Below are positions 38,212-45,620 of a DNA stretch of 64,000 nucleotides, piece by piece (within the stretch, counting starts at the first letter, position 1; each line of letters opens with the position of its first letter). The notes below the pieces were generated by a model, which did no database searches, was not told where the DNA came from, and was given only the letters and a program-made list of their open reading frames with translations. The stretch comes from Desulfobacteraceae bacterium (GTDB lineage Bacteria; Desulfobacterota; Desulfobacteria; Desulfobacterales; Desulfosarcinaceae), in the NCBI GenBank assembly GCA_013003715.1, contig JABDIN010000108.1, positions 62,001 through 126,000 of the forward strand, read 5' to 3'. The translations under genes and the position numbers were made by a program.

Positions 38212-38584
38212 TCCCATCAAAATCCTGGTAACCGATGATGAAGCGTTTATTCGCCGTGTTTTGGAAGTAAAGCTGAAAAAACGCGGTTATGAGGTTCAAT
38301 TGGCGAAAAACGGACTTGAGGGATATAACCTGATTAAATCCTACAGACCTGATGTTGTGATATCCGACATCAATATGCCGGTAATGGATGGAAAGGAATT
38401 TGCTATAAAATCGGAAGCTTTTAAAAAGGACCGTCCATTTCTGACCATTATCATCACCGCCCGCATCAAACCGGATGACCACTATTGGATCAACGATCTC
38501 ACGGATACCATATTTATGGAAAAACCATTCAGTCCGTCAAAGCTGGTGGACGAAATCGAAAAATATCTGGGAGATAAAGGATGA
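38201..38584 (+). CDS. Single-domain response regulator
   Basis: CheY-like receiver of 127 residues with no output domain. The start is TTG at 38201, supported by AAAGGAGGAATATTACC directly upstream. Acidic residues D12 and D13, phospho-acceptor D56 (VVISDINMPVMDG), the conserved threonine (TIIITARIK) and lysine in MEKPFSPSKL are intact. Being only a receiver, it must act by protein contact, perhaps on the HD-GYP or STAS protein encoded next. It overlaps both the kinase gene upstream and the HD-GYP gene downstream. Confidence 0.93.
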   Translation: MGNNPIKILVTDDEAFIRRVLEVKLKKRGYEVQLAKNGLEGYNLIKSYRPDVVISDINMPVMDGKEFAIKSEAFKKDRPFLTIIITARIKPDDHYWINDLTDTIFMEKPFSPSKLVDEIEKYLGDKG

Positions 38585-40062
38585 TGATCGACCATTCGAT
38601 GAAAGGATTGCTCACGAGCCTTTCCCGGCTCAATGGCATTCATTTCCAGTTAATGGATGAAAACGGCCGGATACTGTTCACCTGTCTGCCGGAATCCCCT
38701 TCCCTATCCATCAAGAATACCGCCGTGCAACTGGCCGGAAAAACCCTGATTGAAGACAGCTTTCAATTCCGATACGACGGCCGATCACAATTACTCTGTG
38801 CGTCACCGATAAAAACGGAGGATGATATGAGTTCGGTGCTGATGAGCATCGAGGAAAATTGCCCATCGGATAATGGCACAGTGCATATTGAAAACATCAG
38901 ACAATTTCACACCCGGTTGATATCCTTGATCGAACAGCACCTGACCCTCAATGAAGAGGTGGATGAACTGGTGGAGGAGTTGGACAACAGTTTTGAAGAT
39001 CTGAATCTTTACTCCCGGATCGCCTCCCAGATCAAAACCTTGAAGTTTTCCGATGAAATGCTTCGCAGTTTGCTGAGAGACCTGCTGGAAAATATGCGCG
39101 CTCATATGTCTTTCGCGTCCTTTCCCGACCTGCAGAAGGAACAGATGCATATTCTGAAACCGATGGCGGAAAAAGAAGTCCCCGACCCGAAAGACTTTGC
39201 CGAAAGGCTTATCCAAAATATTCCACCGGACGAACCCTCCCTGGACGACCATTATTATATTCTCAACCATTCCTATGAATCGCCGGAGATGTCGGCGCTT
39301 GCGAAAAAACCGTTCCGCTTCCTGTCGGTGAAGGTCCAGCATGAGAATTATTCTTACGGATGGCTGGGCCTGGTCTCGTTTGAGATGAATGAAATCTTCA
39401 GAAGAGGTGAATTGAAGCTGCTCACCGCCATGGCCGAACAGCTTGCCGTCGTCATCGCCAATACGAATCTGTACAGGGATCTGGAACGCTTCGTGATCAA
39501 TATGGTCCGGTCGCTCGTATTCGCCATCGAAGCGAAAGATGTATACACAAGAGGCCATTCGGAACGGGTTTCCTATTACAGCATGCTCATCGGAGAACAC
39601 CTTGGTCTTCCCGAGAAAGAGACCAATGATCTCAAATGGGCGTCTATCCTCCACGACATCGGGAAAATAGGCATACCGGAGCATATTCTGAACAAACCGG
39701 GAAAACTGACGGACCAGGAATTCGGCATTATAAAAAACCACCCCCGTAAAGGCGGCGAAATATTGCAGCCGGTGGACCAGTTGGCCGCATCACTTCCCGG
39801 TGTAATTCACCACCACGAACGTTTCGACGGCAATGGCTATCCGGACGGACTCAAAGGGGAGAAAATTCCGTTGACAGCCCGTATTATCGCCATTGCGGAC
39901 ACCTATGACGCCATCACCTCAACCCGGGCATACCGCGACTCCATGCAGGCGGAAAAAGCCGTGGCCATCATCAAGGACGTCGCCGGTACGCAATTGGATC
40001 CAGACCTGGTGCCCATTTTCCTGAATCTCTATGAAAAAATACTCGTTCATGAGGTGAATTGA
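38581..40062 (+). CDS. HD-GYP domain protein (probable c-di-GMP phosphodiesterase)
   Basis: Protein of 493 residues. The C-terminal ~180 residues form an HD-GYP domain with intact motifs: HSERVSYYS, LHDIGKIGIPEHIL (HD near 359), NHPRKGGEIL, HHERFDGNGYPDG (GYP near 416) and IADTYDAITS. Such domains hydrolyse cyclic-di-GMP. The N-terminal part begins GIHFQLMDENGRILFTCLPE, a sensor-like segment, followed by an acidic coiled coil (LNEEVDELVEELDNSFEDL) and a GAF-like domain. It overlaps the response-regulator gene by four bases and lies two genes before an ATPase carrying a c-di-GMP-type N-terminal domain. Confidence 0.93.
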   Translation: MMIDHSMKGLLTSLSRLNGIHFQLMDENGRILFTCLPESPSLSIKNTAVQLAGKTLIEDSFQFRYDGRSQLLCASPIKTEDDMSSVLMSIEENCPSDNGTVHIENIRQFHTRLISLIEQHLTLNEEVDELVEELDNSFEDLNLYSRIASQIKTLKFSDEMLRSLLRDLLENMRAHMSFASFPDLQKEQMHILKPMAEKEVPDPKDFAERLIQNIPPDEPSLDDHYYILNHSYESPEMSALAKKPFRFLSVKVQHENYSYGWLGLVSFEMNEIFRRGELKLLTAMAEQLAVVIANTNLYRDLERFVINMVRSLVFAIEAKDVYTRGHSERVSYYSMLIGEHLGLPEKETNDLKWASILHDIGKIGIPEHILNKPGKLTDQEFGIIKNHPRKGGEILQPVDQLAASLPGVIHHHERFDGNGYPDGLKGEKIPLTARIIAIADTYDAITSTRAYRDSMQAEKAVAIIKDVAGTQLDPDLVPIFLNLYEKILVHEVN

Positions 40063-40065
40063 CCG

Positions 40066-40431
40066 ATGACCGGAGACAAGCAAACAAGAGCATCTGCGTC
40101 GAGTTCCACCAGACAGATGGCGGGGCGAACGATCATCACACCGGAGAAGGCCTTGACCCATGAAAACTGCGAAGAATTCGAACGGAAAATGGAATCCTTG
40201 TTACGGACCAATAAAAGCATCGTCATTATCGATTGTAAAAAAATTCCCTTTTTCGACAGCAGCGGGCTCGAAACGCTGGTGCGAATTCACCAGAAGTTGA
40301 AGGATATGGGCGGGACCTTGAAAATTGCCAACCTGGACAAGGTATGTCGGGATATTCTGCTCGCAACACGGCTCGTCAATTTATTCTATATTTATGAGGA
40401 TCTTCATACAGCGGTAACCAGCAGATCATGA
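40066..40431 (+). CDS. STAS domain protein (anti-sigma factor antagonist type)
   Basis: A 121-residue STAS protein like SpoIIAA/RsbV. After a ~20-residue polar N terminus, strands and helices include TPEKALTHENCEEFERKM and IDCKKIPFFDSSGLETLV. The motif D64-S65-S66-G67 keeps the serine that is phosphorylated in SpoIIAA (second Ser). No partner kinase of the RsbW type is encoded within the operon; it could be a partner for another kinase or a scaffold. The gene starts three bases after the HD-GYP stop and overlaps the ATPase gene by four bases. Confidence 0.9.
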   Translation: MTGDKQTRASASSSTRQMAGRTIITPEKALTHENCEEFERKMESLLRTNKSIVIIDCKKIPFFDSSGLETLVRIHQKLKDMGGTLKIANLDKVCRDILLATRLVNLFYIYEDLHTAVTSRS

Positions 40432-42134
40432 AACGACACTATATCCCCAAACGAAAAAAACTGGGCGAAATCCTCGTCCAGAAGGGAAAGCTCACACCGG
40501 ATCAGCTCACCGAACTGCTTCGGTTGCAAAAAGAATCGGACAAGCCGCTGGGTAGGCTGCTGGTCGAAAAAAAGATCCTGACCAGTGATGAACTCACCAA
40601 TATTCTCAGCGAACAATTGGGCATCCCCCATGTCTGGCTTCGGAAAGGTCTTGTGGACCCCCGAATTGTCCATGTGCTGCCCAAGGAAAAGGCGATCCAC
40701 TACCAGGTCATTCCCATGTTCCGGGTGAACGCGGTGCTGACCCTGGCAACAGCTGATCCGAACGCTTTTTTTGTCTTCGATGAAATCCGGAAAATAACGC
40801 AATTGGAAGTCCAACCGGTCCTATGCCGGGCGGACGATATTCAGGAAGCGATCCAGCAGGCCTATCAGGATCAGATATCCATCGACGATGTCATGGCGGG
40901 CATGGACGACACCGGCATCGATCTGATCGACACCGGCACAGAGCAGGAAGTCAGTGAAATTGCCGAAATGGCGGAGAAAAGCCCGGTCATCAATCTTGTC
41001 AACATGATTCTGCTGCGGGCCATTCGCGATGGGGCCAGTGATATTCACATCGAGCCCCAGGCCGGGAAAATGCGCGTCCGGGCTCGTATCGACGGTTTGT
41101 TGTATGAATTAATGACCAAAAAACAGGAGTTCCATCCGGCGGTGGTATCCCGTCTCAAAGTGATGGGCAAACTGGATATCGCCGAACGGCGGATGCCCCA
41201 GGACGGACGGATTCAGGTACAGGTGGACGGCCGCCTTGTGGATTTGCGGTTTTCGTCCATGCCCGGCGTACATGGAGAAAAGGTCGTTTTGAGAGTGCTG
41301 GACCGGCAGAAAGCCATTCTGGACCTGAACCGGCTCGGATTCAACGCCGGTATGCTCAGCTCGTTTAAAACCTTGCTCCGGAAATCCCATGGCCTCATTC
41401 TGGTCTGCGGTCCCACCGGCAGCGGAAAAACCACCACGCTGTACTCGGCGCTGACCATGCTCAACACCACGGAACGCAACATCATCACCATCGAAGACCC
41501 GGTGGAATACCAGTTGGATAATATCAACCAGAACCAGGTTCATGCCTCCATTGGATTGAATTTCGCCACCTTTCTCCGCCACGCCCTGAGACAGGATCCC
41601 GATATCATCATGGTCGGTGAAATCCGCGACAGGCAAACCGCCGAGATCGCCATCCAGGCCTCGCTGACCGGCCACCTCGTTCTGTCCACCTTGCACACCA
41701 ACGACAGCCCGAGCGTCATCACACGGCTTCTGGAAATGGGGGTCGAGCCATACCTGCTGTCCTCCTCGCTGCTGGCCTGCATGGCTCAACGATTGGTCCG
41801 GACCATCTGCCCGGATTGTAAAACCGACCATTACACACCCAAAAACGTGGTCATCGAGCTCGGCCTGGACCCGGGCAAGAAACACCGGCTCACCCGGGGA
41901 AAGGGTTGCGCATCCTGTTATGATTCCGGGTTCAAGGGAAGGACCAGCATTCACGAATTGCTGGAAATAGATGAGGATCTACAGGCGATGATTTTAAACA
42001 ATCCGACCGCGGATGCTTTGAAAAAACATAACAAATCCAAAGATCACAGAACCCTGAAAATAGACGGATATGAAAAAGTCTTAACCCATAAGACGACGAT
42101 CGAAGAAATTCATCGCGTCACGGCATTGGACTAA
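40428..42134 (+). CDS. GspE/PilB family secretion/pilus assembly ATPase
   Basis: Hexameric cytoplasmic ATPase powering pseudopilus or pilus assembly, 568 residues. The N terminus is an MshEN-type domain: LGEILVQKGKLTPDQLTELL and, 30 residues later, LGRLLVEKKILTSDELTNIL; in characterised proteins two such motifs bind c-di-GMP. In the second, the usual central glycine is a lysine. Then come Walker A GPTGSGKTT (~327), the Asp and His boxes, Walker B MVGEIRDRQTAEIA, and a zinc tetracysteine (CPDC at ~460, CASC at ~493). No PilT-type retraction ATPase is in the cluster. It overlaps the STAS gene and precedes the GspF gene by ten bases. Confidence 0.94.
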   Translation: MKRHYIPKRKKLGEILVQKGKLTPDQLTELLRLQKESDKPLGRLLVEKKILTSDELTNILSEQLGIPHVWLRKGLVDPRIVHVLPKEKAIHYQVIPMFRVNAVLTLATADPNAFFVFDEIRKITQLEVQPVLCRADDIQEAIQQAYQDQISIDDVMAGMDDTGIDLIDTGTEQEVSEIAEMAEKSPVINLVNMILLRAIRDGASDIHIEPQAGKMRVRARIDGLLYELMTKKQEFHPAVVSRLKVMGKLDIAERRMPQDGRIQVQVDGRLVDLRFSSMPGVHGEKVVLRVLDRQKAILDLNRLGFNAGMLSSFKTLLRKSHGLILVCGPTGSGKTTTLYSALTMLNTTERNIITIEDPVEYQLDNINQNQVHASIGLNFATFLRHALRQDPDIIMVGEIRDRQTAEIAIQASLTGHLVLSTLHTNDSPSVITRLLEMGVEPYLLSSSLLACMAQRLVRTICPDCKTDHYTPKNVVIELGLDPGKKHRLTRGKGCASCYDSGFKGRTSIHELLEIDEDLQAMILNNPTADALKKHNKSKDHRTLKIDGYEKVLTHKTTIEEIHRVTALD

Positions 42135-42144
42135 ACGGTTTTTT

Positions 42145-43296
42145 ATGGCCATCAGCTATAATTCAATAAAACGGTCTTCCCCGGTCTCCGCCGGCACCGC
42201 TCACACCCATCGCGTTCTTCAAAAGGATGGGTTCCGGTCGGTGGTTCAGGGCTTGTTTTCACGTATAAGATCGTCCGAAGTCTCCTTTTTCATATCACAA
42301 CTTTCCCTGATGATTGAAATCGGCACCCCGCTGAACCTGGCCATTAAAAGCATCGAACGGGAGATTAAAAATCCCGCTTTTAAAAAAGTACTGTCGACCC
42401 TTTACCAGGAGATCGAAGAGGGCCGGCAGCTTTCCGAAGCCATGGCCAAGCATCCCCGGGTGTTCGACCATACCACGGTCAGTATGATCCGGGCCGGCGA
42501 GCGCGGCGGATTCATGAAAAAGATACTGGATCGTATCGTCGAGCTGCATGAGAAGCGACAGGCATTGGTTTCTCAACTCCAATCCGCCCTTACCTATCCG
42601 TGCATCCTTTTGATTGTCGGTCTGATTGTCATCATCTTCGTGCTCACCGGCGTGCTGCCGAAATTCACCGCCTTTTTCGAAGGAAAGGAAAAAATACTGC
42701 CGGTCACCACGCGGTTTCTGATGGCGGCCAGTGTTTCACTGAAATCTTATTGGTGGGCCTATCTCGCCGGGCTTGCCGGTTCCGTTGCCGGTATCTGGAT
42801 CTGGTTAAAAAGCGCCGCAGGGCGCAAGCTGCTGGATCGCGTCCTCATTCAAACACCGGTTGTCCGCACACTAGTCAATCAGATTCATACCTGTGCGCTC
42901 CTGCGCACCATGGGAAACCTTCTGGAAAGCCGTGTGCCCTTGCTTGAAGCGCTGAAAGTCACCCGTCCCACCATCTCCAATGTATTTTATCGTCAATTTA
43001 TCGGAGAAATCGCCCATGCCGTCGACCAGGGCGGCCGGTTTTCCATGCCCTTTGCCGCCGCCGACTTTCTACCGGAAACCGTCAAGCAGATGGTGACCGT
43101 GGGTGAAGAGGTCGGCCAGCTCCCCAAGGTCCTGCTGAGGCTGGCGGTCTATTATGATGTCCGGATTGACGAAGGATTGAAAAAATTCGCGGCCCTGGTT
43201 GAACCGGTGGCCCTGATCCTCATGGGCATCATCGTGGGGATTATCGTGTCCTCCGTCATCCTTCCCATGTTTAAATTAGCTCAAGCTGTGGCATAG
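42145..43296 (+). CDS. Type II secretion system F family protein (GspF/PilC-like)
   Basis: Inner-membrane platform protein of 383 residues. Two GspF domains are visible: the first from FISQLSLMIEIGTPLNLAIK, ending near the helix ILLIVGLIVIIFVLTGVLPK; the second from HTCALLRTMGNLLESRVPLL, ending ALILMGIIVGIIVSSVILPM. Three membrane helices are predicted (about 152-172, 205-225 and 355-375). The motif VTVGEEVGQLPKVLLRLAVYYD is standard. The N-terminal ~45 residues are basic and unconserved. Partner of the adjacent ATPase. Confidence 0.94.
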   Translation: MAISYNSIKRSSPVSAGTAHTHRVLQKDGFRSVVQGLFSRIRSSEVSFFISQLSLMIEIGTPLNLAIKSIEREIKNPAFKKVLSTLYQEIEEGRQLSEAMAKHPRVFDHTTVSMIRAGERGGFMKKILDRIVELHEKRQALVSQLQSALTYPCILLIVGLIVIIFVLTGVLPKFTAFFEGKEKILPVTTRFLMAASVSLKSYWWAYLAGLAGSVAGIWIWLKSAAGRKLLDRVLIQTPVVRTLVNQIHTCALLRTMGNLLESRVPLLEALKVTRPTISNVFYRQFIGEIAHAVDQGGRFSMPFAAADFLPETVKQMVTVGEEVGQLPKVLLRLAVYYDVRIDEGLKKFAALVEPVALILMGIIVGIIVSSVILPMFKLAQAVA

Positions 43297-43398
43297 ACCT
43301 GCCGATAATACCTTAGCAACGCCTCAACAATCGTAAAACGATAGAAAACAGACTGATATACAGCATCAGATCTTACCGTATAGGAGGGAAAAAAGATT

Positions 43399-43944
43399 AT
43401 GGAGCGCATTTTAAGGAATCGTAATCTCATTGGCCGGAATAGCAAGGGATTCACACTGATCGAAATGCTGATCGTCATCATTGTCCTGGGCATCCTGGCA
43501 ATGCTCATCATTCCCCAGATTACCGTTTCCAGCGATGATGCAAGAACCAATACCCTGCAAAGCAATCTGAACACCATGAGAAGCGCCATTGAGCTCTATT
43601 ACCATGAACACAGCCAGATATATCCAGGATCCACCAAACAAACCGACGGTACAGCCGTGATCAGCGATGCAGAAGCCGCGACGGCTTTTCCGCTTCAACT
43701 CACCCTGTATACCGATATCAACGGACAGACGAATAACAGCAAAACAGCGGTGTTCAAATACGGTCCATATCTGAAAGGCGGGAAGCTGCCCCTGAATCCG
43801 TACACAAGCACCTACACCATAGAATGCGATTTTGATGAGGCGGATATCACCATCCGCACGGCGACGACAACCTCGGCATGGCGGTTTTTTCCGCTGACCG
43901 GCGTATTGATCGCCAATGACAGCGCCGCCCACGCTCTGTTTTAA
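43399..43944 (+). CDS. gspG: Type II secretion major pseudopilin (GspG-like)
   Basis: Prepilin-like protein of 181 residues. After a short positively charged leader comes KGFTLIEMLIVIIVLGILAM, with cleavage expected after the glycine and Glu at +5. PNPSTSTYTIE-like segments and the length agree with GspG, although the usual calcium-binding loop is not obvious. It starts with ATG 43399 behind TAGGAGGG. The 102-base gap upstream, the largest in the cluster, holds dyads ATCGT-AAA-ACGAT (43330-43342) and CTGAT-N7-ATCAG (43353-43369) and may carry a separate promoter for the most abundant subunit. Confidence 0.92.
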   Translation: MERILRNRNLIGRNSKGFTLIEMLIVIIVLGILAMLIIPQITVSSDDARTNTLQSNLNTMRSAIELYYHEHSQIYPGSTKQTDGTAVISDAEAATAFPLQLTLYTDINGQTNNSKTAVFKYGPYLKGGKLPLNPYTSTYTIECDFDEADITIRTATTTSAWRFFPLTGVLIANDSAAHALF

Positions 43945-43959
43945 CAGGATGATACTGCC

Positions 43960-44499
43960 ATGCACGGTCTTGCGGCGTGCAAAACGCAAACAGGGTTCAC
44001 GCTTCTTGATCTGATCCTGGTCATGATCATCGTGGCCATTACGGGAATGATCAGCGTGCCGGCGTTCAACTCCGTCGCATCCATTGCCCGGCTCAATGAA
44101 GCCGCGGCGGAAACCGTGTCGGCACTGGAGTTCGCGCGCCACCGGGCCATCCTTTTTCAGCGCCCTTTCGGGCTGCGCGTCGACACCGCTGAAAACCGCT
44201 TCATTGTTTTTGATAAACGCTATACCGCCGATGCCTCACCCCATCCGGATGCAATACCGCCGGTGAACTCCAATGGGGTGTTGTTTCATCCCATCGATAA
44301 AACCGCCTATCAAATCGATTTTGACGACCGAAATACTTTCTCCGGTGTGGATATCAGCGCCGTGACACCGGGCAATGAGATCCTGTTCCATGCGGACGGT
44401 CATGCCGCACCCCAATCACCGACTATGGTGATCGTTCTCGGAAAAGAGCAGCGCGTCATCATGGTGGACCACGTGACCGGGAAGGTGACGGTGCAATGA
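43960..44499 (+). CDS. Pseudopilin (GspH-like)
   Basis: Prepilin-like protein of 179 residues. The N-terminal helix reads GFTLLDLILVMIIVAITGM: the cleavage glycine is present but position +5 is Asp, where nearly all pilins have Glu. The region SALEFARHRAILFQRPFGLRV resembles the GspH/FimT group, and the C-terminal half is beta-rich. It is a likely minor pseudopilin capping the assembly. It follows GspG by 15 bases and overlaps the next gene by four (ATGA). Confidence 0.88.
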   Translation: MHGLAACKTQTGFTLLDLILVMIIVAITGMISVPAFNSVASIARLNEAAAETVSALEFARHRAILFQRPFGLRVDTAENRFIVFDKRYTADASPHPDAIPPVNSNGVLFHPIDKTAYQIDFDDRNTFSGVDISAVTPGNEILFHADGHAAPQSPTMVIVLGKEQRVIMVDHVTGKVTVQ

Positions 44500-44945
44500 A
44501 CCAGCCGGGCAAAATTAAAAGATTCGTAGAATTGTGCCGAGATTACCGGTTCGACGCCGGGGGGTTCAGCCTCGTCGAGGTGATGGTGACCCTGGTTATC
44601 CTGGCCGTTGCCGTGGTGCCCATGCTCCGGGCCTTCACACCGTCGCTGTCCAATGTGGGCCACCAGGAACGGGTCACCGTCTGTGTCAACCAGGCACGCA
44701 GCACCCTGAACCGGGTGTTGTCCCTGGATTATGCGGTGCTGAAAGCCCATGAAGGCGACCCCGTGGACCTCATCTCGTTGTTCGGGTCAGCGGCAGAGGC
44801 GAACCGGGAGTCGTTTGTATTCAACTCGAAAACCATGGTGCCAGTGGTGGCCATTTCAAATGCCGGCGGCGCCGACCAAGGGCTTCTGGAAATTCGGGTG
44901 ACGGCGACGGAGGTGACGTTGACCTCATTGTCGGCGGAGATATAG
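44496..44945 (+). CDS. Pseudopilin (GspI/PilV-like)
   Basis: Small prepilin-like protein, 149 residues. The N terminus has GGFSLVEVMVTLVILAVAVV with an ordinary class III cleavage site (G before F, Glu at +5) after a 26-residue leader that is long for this group. Length and position between GspH- and GspJ-like genes suggest the GspI role in the tip complex. The mature part ends LLEIRVTATEVTLTSLSAEI. Start ATG overlaps the previous stop codon. Confidence 0.87.
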   Translation: MNQPGKIKRFVELCRDYRFDAGGFSLVEVMVTLVILAVAVVPMLRAFTPSLSNVGHQERVTVCVNQARSTLNRVLSLDYAVLKAHEGDPVDLISLFGSAAEANRESFVFNSKTMVPVVAISNAGGADQGLLEIRVTATEVTLTSLSAEI

Positions 44946-44956
44946 CGGGAAATGTT

Positions 44957-45616
44957 ATGGATAAAATACCCTGCATGCGGCTGCTGCCGCAAAATGAACG
45001 GACGGATGCGGTATGCGGCCTGACCCTCATCGAAGTGTTGGTGGCCGTGGCACTGACCAGCATTATCGTCACCGGACTCTACCAGGTGCTGGCCAATGCC
45101 ATGATGACCTATGAGACCGTCAACAGCCGTCAGGACACCATCGGCGCCGCCCGCGCGGCCATGGAGCGGATGGTCATGTTTGCCGGACGCGCCGATGCCG
45201 TCGAAACGCCCGGTTCCGAAATGAATGTGGAAACGCTGAAAATCAGCGAGCGGGTCTATGACATGTATGACAACACCAGTCACGCCTTTGCTGCGGACGG
45301 GGATCGAAAAATGGATGCGGACAATGATGGGGACGGCTTGATCAACGAGGATACGGCAAACCCTGACATATTGGAATGGGTGGAATTCACTCTGGACAAA
45401 ACCGATGCCGGCAACTGGCGCCTCACCGAGACACTGCCGGATTACAGCACCGCCGATGTCGATGACACCCTGCCCCCGTCGGTGATTTGCGACCGTGTAA
45501 CCGCCTTCGCCTGCAACCGGGTGGCGCCGGATGTGGTGGAAATCAACCTCACCGTGGACGATGGGGAACAGGGCATAACACTGAAAACCCGGGCGAAATC
45601 CCGGTGGCTGCCGTAA
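44957..45616 (+). CDS. Pseudopilin (GspJ/PilW-like)
   Basis: Prepilin-like protein of 219 residues. The helix is CGLTLIEVLVAVALTSIIVT with cleavage after glycine and Glu at +5. The mature part includes NSRQDTIGAARAAMERMVMF, typical of GspJ/PilW, and an Asp/Asn-rich segment (MDADNDGDGLINEDTANPD) that looks like a calcium-binding dockerin-type loop. It is the fourth pseudopilin in a row and lies four bases before the NHL-fusion gene. Confidence 0.87.
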   Translation: MDKIPCMRLLPQNERTDAVCGLTLIEVLVAVALTSIIVTGLYQVLANAMMTYETVNSRQDTIGAARAAMERMVMFAGRADAVETPGSEMNVETLKISERVYDMYDNTSHAFAADGDRKMDADNDGDGLINEDTANPDILEWVEFTLDKTDAGNWRLTETLPDYSTADVDDTLPPSVICDRVTAFACNRVAPDVVEINLTVDDGEQGITLKTRAKSRWLP

Positions 45617-45620
45617 GGGA

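Noticed and set aside
43285-43305. Possible sigma-54 promoter before gspG (TGGCAT...TGC)
   Set aside because: The GG to GC spacing is nine bases instead of ten and the -12 element is poor.
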